From NCBI RefSeq assembly GCF_000715075.1, contig NC_134096.1, forward strand, positions 68,639,026 to 68,703,025: a stretch of DNA of 64,000 nucleotides. Reading direction: 5' to 3'. This document shows, piece by piece, positions 57,001-64,000 of this stretch. The position numbers were made by a program, and so were the translations under genes. This DNA is from Nicotiana tabacum. Taxonomy: Eukaryota; Streptophyta; Magnoliopsida; Solanales; Solanaceae. The first letter of the stretch is position 1. Each line of letters opens with the position of its first letter. The notes below the pieces were generated by a model. That model made no database searches. It was not told the origin of the DNA and saw only the letters and a list, made by a program, of their open reading frames with translations.

Positions 57001-57717
57001 GTTCTCTCATTTGAGTCATTTTCCATGACTGGGTACATTTGAATTGTTGTGTATTAATGCACGGATGGCACGAGTTGTGGCTCCGAGTTATATTGGTTTG
57101 TTATGTCTGTGGAGAAGTTATGTTTAGTAATATAAGGTCATTGGACCTGGAATGGGTACTATCAGGTTTAATTTTGGTATATTCAGGACTATAATAATGA
57201 AAGTCAGCTTAGAAAGTGATTATGGTTCTGGTTGGGGCAAGAGACCTCCATGACTTGTTGGTCTGATAAAGGGTTACGAGAGTCTGTGTGTTTCTTTTAT
57301 TATCAACAGTGTACGAAGATTTTGGATGAGGTTTGGTTTGATAAGGGGTTTAATACTAGTAATTGGTTGGTTTTTGAGTTGTCACTGTGGTGAGTAATGG
57401 TGCTACGAGCATGCGAGTTGTGTAATATGCTGGGTGATTATATCCGTGATTATAGTTATGGCTTAATACAGCTTGTTCAAACTCATAAACTGTGTAAATG
57501 TAAGATTCGTGTCTTGAAATAATTTTAAAGGTTGGAAATTAAACTCCAAGGTTTATGGGCTAAGGTTAAATTAATGCTTTTCAGTTGCATTGTGTAGTCA
57601 AGCCTATGTGGGATAGGGTGACGTGGGTTCACCGCCAGGTACGTGTGTGGCAAGATGGAACAGTGATTTGATGGCTTGGAAACAACTCTTGGCACGTTCG
57701 AGGACGAACGTATGTTT
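54026..57717 (+). other. Non-coding interior of element F
   Basis: 3.7 kb without an RT, integrase, protease or gag motif in any frame; the longest frame (54116-54397, minus strand, 93 codons) has no recognisable features. The first ~350 bp match the leader of D. Around 55020-55200 the sequence matches D at 43550-43680 (GGCTTTGAGCCAAGTGGGGG versus GGCTTCGCGCCAAGTGAAGG, then GTCTGAGGCATACTTGTGG versus GCCTGAGATGTATTTATGTG). The end carries GGCACGTTCGAGGACGAACG, shared with A. Confidence 0.7.
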
Positions 57718-57730
57718 AAGTGGGGGAGAA
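57718..57730 (+). promoter_or_regulatory. Polypurine tract of element F
   Basis: AAGTGGGGGAGAA directly before the 3' LTR start TGTAACGACC, with one T interrupting the purines. Confidence 0.88.
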
Positions 57731-60700
57731 TGTAACGACCCGGTCGGTCGTTTTGAGTATTACAACCCCGCTTCCCCCTTTACTGCTCAAATTGTACTTT
57801 ACAGTTGTTGTGTGAATTGCCGGGGTAATTGGTTCGGGTCCGGTGAGGTTTTGGAATGAATTGGAACACTAAGTTCCAAGGTTTAAAGCTAAAGTTAAAA
57901 TAGTGATCGGATGTCGACTTATGTATAAACGCCCTCGGAATTTAATTCTGATGATTCCAATAGCTCCATATGGTGATTTTGGACTTAGGAGCGTGTCCGG
58001 AAAATTATTTGAAGGTCCGTAGTGGGATTAGGCTTGAAATGCCGAAAGTTGAATTTTTGGAAAGTTTGACCGAGGAGTTGACTTTTTGATATCGAGGTCG
58101 GAATCCGATTCTGAAAATTGGAATAGATCTGTTATGTTGTTTATGACTTGTGTGCAAAATTTGAGGCCAATCAGATGTGATTTGATGTGTTTCGGCGTAA
58201 GTTGTAGAAACTAGAAATTTCAAAGTTCATTAGGCTTGAATTGGGGTGTAATTCATGGTTTTAGCGTTGTTTGAGGTGATTTGAGGGTTCGACTAAGTCC
58301 GTATAATGTTTTATTACTTGTTGGTTTATTTGGTTGAGGTCCCGAGGGGCTCGGGTGAGTTTTGGATGGTTAACGGATCATTTTTGGCCTTGGTGAGATT
58401 GCTGATATCTGTTTCTGCATTTTTTGGATTTTCTCTTTCGCGTTCGCGAGTGGGCCCTCGCATTCTTGAAGAGGAATTTATAGCAGGCAGGATTTACTCT
58501 TCGCGTTCGCGAGGAGGTCTTGCTTTCGCAAAGAGAAGCTGGGTTGTGCATCGCGTTCGCGTATGGGGTATCGCGTTCGCGAAGGGAAACATAGTAGGCA
58601 TGGACTTTTGCCTTCGCGTTTGGGAAGGGGGAGCTCGCATTCGCGAAGAAGGGCTCCGTAAAGCATCACGTTCGCGAACAGTGTCTCGCGTTCGCGAAGA
58701 GCAAATGTTGGGAAGCACATTTTGTGCTTTGCGAATGCGAGGGACCTGTCGCGTTCGCGAAGAAGAGAGTTCTGGACAGAAAGTTTAAGTTCAAAAAATG
58801 GGACTTCGTCCCATTTTCTATTTTTAACGATTTGGAGCTCGGATTGAGGCGAATTTTTGGAGATTTTCAGAGGAAACAACGGGGTAAGTGTTCTTAACTC
58901 AATATTGGTTAAATTACCCGAATCCATGGTTGTTTTTAGCATTTAATTGGTGAATTAAGTTAGAAAAGTTTGAAAACTCTCTTAGTTTAAATTGAGGATT
59001 TGAAGGCCGAGTTGTGGTCGGATTTGAGTAATTTTAGTATGGTTGGACTCGTGGTTGAATGGGGGTTCAGATTTTGTAAGTTTTATCGGATTCTGAGACG
59101 TAGATCCCACGGGTGATTTTTGGGGCGTAATTTCGGATTTTGTGGAAATATTAGTATTTTTATATGAAATTAATTCCTATAAATTTGTGGGTTGAATCAA
59201 ATTAATTGTGACTAGATTCGAGCCATTTGAAAGTTGATACACGCAGAGTGAAATTGCTGGAGCATTGCTTAACTTGCTCGACATTGGATTTGGCTTGTTC
59301 AAGGTAAGTAACTCTTCTAATCTTGGAGTTGAGGGTATGAACCCTGAATATATATATTTTGTGAATTGTTGGGAGGTGACGCACATGCTAGGTGACGGGC
59401 ATGTGGGCGTGCACTATAGAAATTGTGACATAATTATTTCTGTGGAATTTTATAGTTAAATAATCTTGGCATTTTCCATACAGGTTTATGTGTTAAAGAA
59501 ATTGAGCAGAAAAGCATATTAAAAATCACCTTGAGGCTATGTGTCAGTATTATTGGGACCCACAGAGGTCATATTGCTGTGAATTATTGTGTTAAATTGA
59601 AAAATTCATACTCAGTCATATTCATTTCATTGCATATCATAACTCAGTTTTATGACTCTATTTTGATGCATATAAATGTTTTGGGCCGAATGCCCTGTTT
59701 TACTGAGATGCCCGAGTGGCTTGAGAGGTTTATGACTGAGTGAGGCCGAGGGCCTGATTTATATTGCATAATTATGGGATCTGGCTGCACGCCGTAGCAT
59801 GTTGTATATTTATGGGATCGGGCTGCACGTCGCAGCATGTTTAATATCGGCTGAGGGCCTAATTTGTGAAGATGAGTGTGGATCGGGGCTGCCCGCCTGC
59901 AGCATATTTATGACTGAGTGAGGTCGAGGGCCTGATTTGTGAGGATGAGTGTAGATCGGGGCTGCCCGCCTGTAACATACTTTATTATTATAGCACGTGA
60001 GTTGTCTGTGCAGATTATCGCGCTTGAGCTGAAGTTGCCCCTCCGGAGTCTGTACACACCCCCAGTAAGCGCAGGTACCTACTGAGTGTGAGTGCCGAGT
60101 GCTGAGTGCTGAGTGACTGGGAGGCATGAGTGATTGTGAGGTATGCCCGAGTGGCAAGAGTGATTGTGAGGTATGCCCGAGTGGCAAGAGTGATTGTGAG
60201 GTATGCCCAAGTGGCACGAGTGACTGTGAGGTTTTTCCCGAGGGGCTGTATATGAGTGATGTTCTGCCCGAGGGGCTGTTTATGATTTTATCATTGAGTT
60301 GCATTGTATTGGCATGCACACATGACATACATGCATAGAGATGTATTTTCTCGTGCTGTACAACATCACATCATTCATGATTTTTCACACATTGTTGACG
60401 GATGGGCATAGTGATGCATTTGTTTTTACACGGGTTATCCTGAAGGAAAATGAAACATCTTATTTATTATTGACAAGATTTTGGGAGAAATTTATTGTTT
60501 TCAAACTATTCATATTTTTGGCAACTCCAGCAAACGATTTGGTTTTTTTCACTAATGTATTTGAAAGAAAGAACTACTATTTTTGAAATCATGATTTGGC
60601 TGGGTATTTTATCCCTGAGTTACTTCTGGCATTATTTGCTTTATGTTGTAATGGATTATTGTGGACTATTGATTTTGGACCCGACCTTGGTAGAAGCTCG

Positions 60701-61131
60701 TCACTACTTTCAACCTACGGCTAGGTTTGTTACTTACTCAATACATGGGGTCGGTTGTACTGATATTATATTTCTGCACATTGCGTGCAAATGTTGGCTG
60801 TTGTTGTTGTTGTGCTCAATGGTTGCGGGACTTGAAGATGTACATGCGTTCCTGTTGTAGCTGCCTTTTGTTCAGGGTAGCCTTAGATTTATAAAAGCCC
60901 TGTTTATGTATTATTCAAACAGTCTATGTATTATTTTATTTCCGCTTTGTATATTCTATTCTTAGAAGCTCATGATTTGTACTACGAGTTCTTGGGGAAT
61001 GTATAAGGTTAAGATAATTATTTACTTAAATTTCTTTAATAATTGTTATTGGAATTAGATAGTTGAAAGTTGGCTTACCTAGCGGGTTGGGTTAGGTGTC
61101 ATCACGACTAGTTGGATTTTGGGTCGTGACA
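57731..61131 (+). repeat. 3' LTR of element F (3401 bp)
   Basis: Colinear with the 5' LTR. Landmarks: core block 58315-58360, cassette 58430-58770, GGGGTAAGTG near 58884, GGTAAGT with CTAAT and GGGT/ACCC (59303-59345), 30 bp repeats 60126-60240, U5 hairpin 61077-61097, end GGGTCGTGACA. Here the second donor-like motif is GGTAAGT, where the 5' copy has GATAAGT. Confidence 0.93.
58430..58770 (+). repeat. TCGCGTTCGCGA cassette, 3' LTR of element F
   Basis: The counterpart of 51290-51640. Several CpG sites in either copy have become TG or CA, as expected from deamination of methylated cytosine. Confidence 0.92.
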
Positions 61132-61574
61132 CTGTACCTTGTCACTAATCCACCGAGGTTAGTCTTGATACTTACTGGGTATCGACTATGGTGTACTCAT
61201 ACTACACTTCTGCACATTTTTGTTCAAAGCCACATATTGGAGATATCGGACTCGAACAGAGTTAGAGTTTGATCGTAAGGATTCAAGGTAGAGTTGCTTG
61301 GTCATCGTAGTCCCTTGGAGTCTTTCTATTTTATTGTACTGTCAATTCTTATTCAAACAGTATTGTGTATTTGATCCTCGAGGTCATTTCATGTATTCAG
61401 TTAGAGTTCGTGACTCTGTATTACCAGTTTTGGGAGGTTGTTTGAATATTTCCGTTGTTGCTTTCGATTATCTTTTTTTTTTTAAATGACTTGAATTGTT
61501 ATTATAATTGACTTACTTAGTCTTAGAGACTAAGTGTCATCACGACGCCAGTGGTGGGATTTTGGGTCATGACA
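61132..61574 (+). repeat. 3' LTR of element D, terminal part
   Basis: It resumes the D LTR at CTGTACCTTGTCAC after element F and runs to GGGTCATGACA, with the 9 bp U5 hairpin at 61515-61535. Its first 5 bp are the right-hand target duplication of F. Confidence 0.92.
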
Positions 61575-61754
61575 GAGACCAAATCCTTAAAATTTTACAA
61601 ACAAAATACATAGTCTAATCTATTAATAGAGAAAATGAGAGGCAAATCCATAATATTGTGCGAAGTGTCAAACCGAAGTATCGACACGTGTCAAGGTTTA
61701 TGACAATACTCCAATAAGCTTTGAGATTCAAAAAAAAATTATAAAATAAAAAAA

Positions 61755-61872
61755 TTAATTTGCAGCTTTTAAAGCATTAATATGTTTCAGTTATTTCCCT
61801 TAAGAGTCCCACGTTAATTTGCAGCTTTTAAAGAGTTAATATGTTTCAATTATTTCCCTTAAGAGTCCCACG
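61755..61872 (+). repeat. 59 bp tandem duplication
   Basis: Two copies, 61755-61813 and 61814-61872, of TTAATTTGCAGCTTTTAAAG through AAGAGTCCCACG, upstream of the RPA1-like gene. The second differs at a few bases. Confidence 0.92.
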
Positions 61873-62238
61873 TTTGTCTATCTATTCATGAGTCCCACAT
61901 TTTTTGGACTCCCATGATTCTTCATCCACGGTCATCTATTCAAATTTTTTGACTCCCACGTTTCTTCTTTAGTTATTTATTAAATTTACTATATACCTGA
62001 ATATTCAACTAAAAAAATTCGTTACCCATAATTTTACATAGAAATAGAAATAGGAAGATAGGGGAAAAAATACTCCACGATCCTCTTCCCAAATGTGGGC
62101 ATCAAAACCTTACTCCATGACTTAGAAACTGTCTCCTACGCTAATAATGTCTCAAACGTCTGCTCCTTCTTCTATTTTCTATTCTATTCTATTACTACTA
62201 TCTTTTTTCCTCTACTCAAAATACAGAAGTTTACAAAT

Positions 62239-63480
62239 ATGGCTTCAATACTTCATGAAATCAGTCAAATTTCAAGCAACTCGATGCAATGGAATATCAA
62301 AGTTAGAGTCGTTCGAATGTGGGAAATGCCGGATCGTTTCAATCCTGAAAATCCATATTCGATTGAGTTGATTTTACAAGATGCAAAGGTAACATATTCA
62401 ACTTACATAGTTCTAAAGTTTTTCTTCTTTTCTGGTTTTATGTATAAATTTTTCACAATACAGAGTACTAATTGTGAAAAATTATATGTAGTACCAGTAC
62501 TCTGTTTCTGTTAACGTTGTATTCACAATTGTGTTTATCGAGTGTTTAACAAAAACGACAGTAATTCAAGTTCTCAATAACATGTTCTTTAATTAATATG
62601 AAACTATTACTGTAGAAATTATTATAATTCATCTATAGCCTCGGTTGAACTATTATCGGCAAGAGTGTTATTAAGATGGTTAGGACGAACATAACGAAAC
62701 TTGACTCTTATATGAAACGATTATGTGTAGCATAAATATTTATGTTTCTGTTTCTACATATATGCAATTTATTAGCAATATGATACATCCTAATAATGAA
62801 TCTATTTTGTTTAGGGTGATCGAATCCAGGTCTCGATTGGGAAGTATGTAATTAAGTTTTTTCGGATCAAGATACAGGAACTCGACTTATATCGCATGAA
62901 CTACTTTATTATCGGACAAAACAATTTGAATTTAAAGAATACGACACACAATCCGAGGCTGACATTTACACAAAGGACAATGGTTGAAGAAATAATTGAT
63001 TCTTCATTTCATATGAATATTTTTAACTTTCGTCCTTTTGATCAGCTAACAAATCAAAATGATGTAGATGAGGCAGAATTAATCGGTAATTCTACTCTTC
63101 CATTATTACCACGTTTTACAAAATTGTCTAACTAACTTTTATATTTGTAGATGTCATTGGTCAGATTGTGACGTAAGAAGATGTTAAGACCCACAAGCAA
63201 GGAGATAATAAAAGTGTCTTTCTCAATGTAACACTCGAAGATGATCAGTAAGTAAGTTATTCACCGATACAAACTATATTTTTACAGTTTAATTATTTAT
63301 ATTATTTTATTGATGAACAATTACCTTGAAACTTATAAGAGGAACAGGATCACGACAATCTTATAGAGTTAACTTGTGGATCAAATTCAGCCTCACTTGA
63401 ATGGAGCTATAGACGAACCTTTGATTGTTGTTTTACAATTTATGAAACCTCAAAAATTCCGAGGTTTACCAACTTTACAT
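62239..63480 (+). pseudogene. RPA1-like (replication protein A large subunit) pseudogene, four exons
   Basis: Exon 1 (62239-62388) reads MASILHEISQ, KVRVVRMWEMPDRF and IELILQDAK; a GT donor follows. Exon 2 (62815-63084) reads GDRIQVSIGKYVIKFFRIKI, YFIIGQNNLNLKNTTHNPRL. Exon 3 (from 63151, after TTGTAG) gives DVIGQIVT, a stop, then EDVKTHKQGDNKSVFLNVTL. Exon 4 (from about 63340) shows VDQIQPHLNGAIDEPLIVVL and QFMKPQKFRG in a shifted frame. This is the N-terminal OB-fold type (DUF223/RPA1) that binds single-stranded DNA in replication and repair. The in-frame stop and frameshift mark it as dead. Splice sites are canonical where seen. Confidence 0.78.
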
Positions 63481-63670
63481 CTATATTTAAAATTTAGTTT
63501 CAAAAAAATTATAATTTCTAATTTTTGATTTATCTTATTTACAGGTAACTACTCAGTGAGTAGTTGTTGATACTCTACAAAACTTTGGATCAATTCTATT
63601 CTTCCGCAGTATGTTGAGTTTAAATCTAGGTATGTAAAGGGGTGTAAAAAAAAATTGTGTTTTCCTAACA

Positions 63671-64000
63671 TGTCACGGCCCGAAATTTCCCACCGACGGG
63701 ACCGTGATGGCGCCTAACATTTTACTTGCTAGGCAAGCCAATGTTAGAGAATTATTAAACCAAATCCTTATTTCCATTCAGTAATTAACAATAATTAACT
63801 AAGATGAAATATAATAAGTGCGGAATATCATAAAAATTGTATTAATTGCTACTACCCGGATCTGGACTCACAATTTACGAGCATTCTAGAATTTATTACA
63901 AGTAATAATCTGAAAGAAATACAACTGTCTGAATGAAAGAAACAGTATAACAGAAAGTATAGACGGGAACTTCAAGGTCTGTGAATGCCGACAGATCTAA
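63671..64000 (-). repeat. LTR end of a further minus-strand element (runs off the window)
   Basis: It starts TGTCACGGCCCGAAATTTCC and carries the U5 hairpin at 63712-63734 (arms GCCTAAC and GCTAGGC on the plus strand). It truncates the RPA1-like segment. The rest lies beyond the window. Confidence 0.85.

Larger units (their letters stand above)
50596..61131 (+). mobile_element. Element F: complete non-autonomous LTR retrotransposon (LARD-like, 10.5 kb)
   Basis: It has two 3.4 kb LTRs, a primer site, a 3.7 kb interior without any coding domain, and a polypurine tract. It is flanked by CTATA (50591-50595) and CTGTA (61132-61136), a 5 bp duplication with one G-to-A change; the uninterrupted D LTR reads GACTGTACC at the same point (42449). 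A rough count over the first ~270 bp gives about 20 LTR-LTR differences, mostly transitions. Large size, long LTRs and a non-coding interior match the LARD class, mobilised in trans by a relative. Confidence 0.93.
39933..61574 (+). mobile_element. Element D: gag-only LTR retrotransposon hosting nested insertions E and F
   Basis: Parts: truncated 5' LTR (39933-42880), primer site, decayed leader and gag (42895-43953 and 46719-46790), pol-less module (46791-48029), polypurine tract, and 3' LTR (48043-50595 continued at 61132-61574). E sits in gag and F in the 3' LTR, each with a 5 bp duplication, so D is older than both. There is no RT or integrase. Confidence 0.9.
61619..63670 (+). mobile_element. 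Possible Helitron-like segment with RPA1-like cargo
   Basis: The segment begins at an A|TC junction with TCTATTAATAGAGAAAATGA and GAGGCAAATCC, similar to plant Helitron 5' ends as I remember them, and encloses an RPA1-like gene, a common Helitron passenger. No helicase is present and the 3' end (CTRR plus hairpin) was not found before the next LTR at 63671. It may equally be a host gene fragment. Confidence 0.35.

Noticed and set aside
59810..60328. 172-codon minus-strand frame rich in SQSLLPLGHT repeats
   Set aside because: It is the antisense of the 30 bp repeats in the F 3' LTR.

Overview
This window looks like repeat-dense nuclear heterochromatin from a flowering plant, most likely a Solanaceae species; the genus cannot be fixed from the sequence. 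No intact host protein-coding gene is visible. Nearly all of it is nested, decayed LTR retrotransposons of the Ty3/gypsy Del/Tekay (chromovirus) type. Their long LTRs (2.6-3.6 kb) begin TGTAACGACC, end GTCGTGACA and are followed by an initiator-Met tRNA primer site (TGGTATCAGAGC).

Layout. 1-5865: 3' part of a gag-only element (A, +) with a 3.55 kb LTR. 5866-11792: leader of another element (-), then a near-identical tandem array of about 1.05-1.08 kb units made from the end of its LTR. 11793-20129: element B (-), with decayed gag, protease, RT, RNase H, integrase and chromodomain. 20130-21022: LTR fragment (+). 21023-25700: older AT-rich remnant, probably Tat/Ogre-like, carrying a solo LTR with target-site duplication (21424-23632) and a non-autonomous terminal-inverted-repeat element (24460-25254). 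25701-25838: CT/AT microsatellite. 25868-29626: nuclear copy of mitochondrial DNA (rrn26 part, nad1 exon 1, 5' half of the trans-spliced intron, and a large TAA microsatellite). 29627-39643: element C (-), full gag-pol but decayed. 39644-39774: short endogenous pararetrovirus-like fragment. 39775-61574: element D (+), gag-only, carrying two nested insertions: solo LTR E (43954-46713, in gag) and the complete non-autonomous element F (50596-61131, in the 3' LTR). 61575-63670: a Helitron-like segment with a broken RPA1-like gene. 63671-64000: start of another LTR (-).

How the parts relate. Elements B and C carry the enzymes, now dead; A, D and F lack pol but keep the LTRs, primer site, polypurine tract and a short pre-PPT tail, so they were probably copied in trans. 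The most interesting signal is the shared LTR architecture. Subfamilies that differ over most of their length keep, at matching distances, a core block near 0.6 kb, a cassette of CpG-rich inverted repeats at 0.7-1.0 kb, two splice-donor-like GGTAAGT motifs near 1.1 and 1.5 kb, hairpin-forming tandem repeats, and a terminal U5 hairpin. Stem bases of that hairpin change in a compensated way, with G.U pairs in the sense RNA.

All coordinates were read by eye. Family names rest on motif recognition, not on searches.
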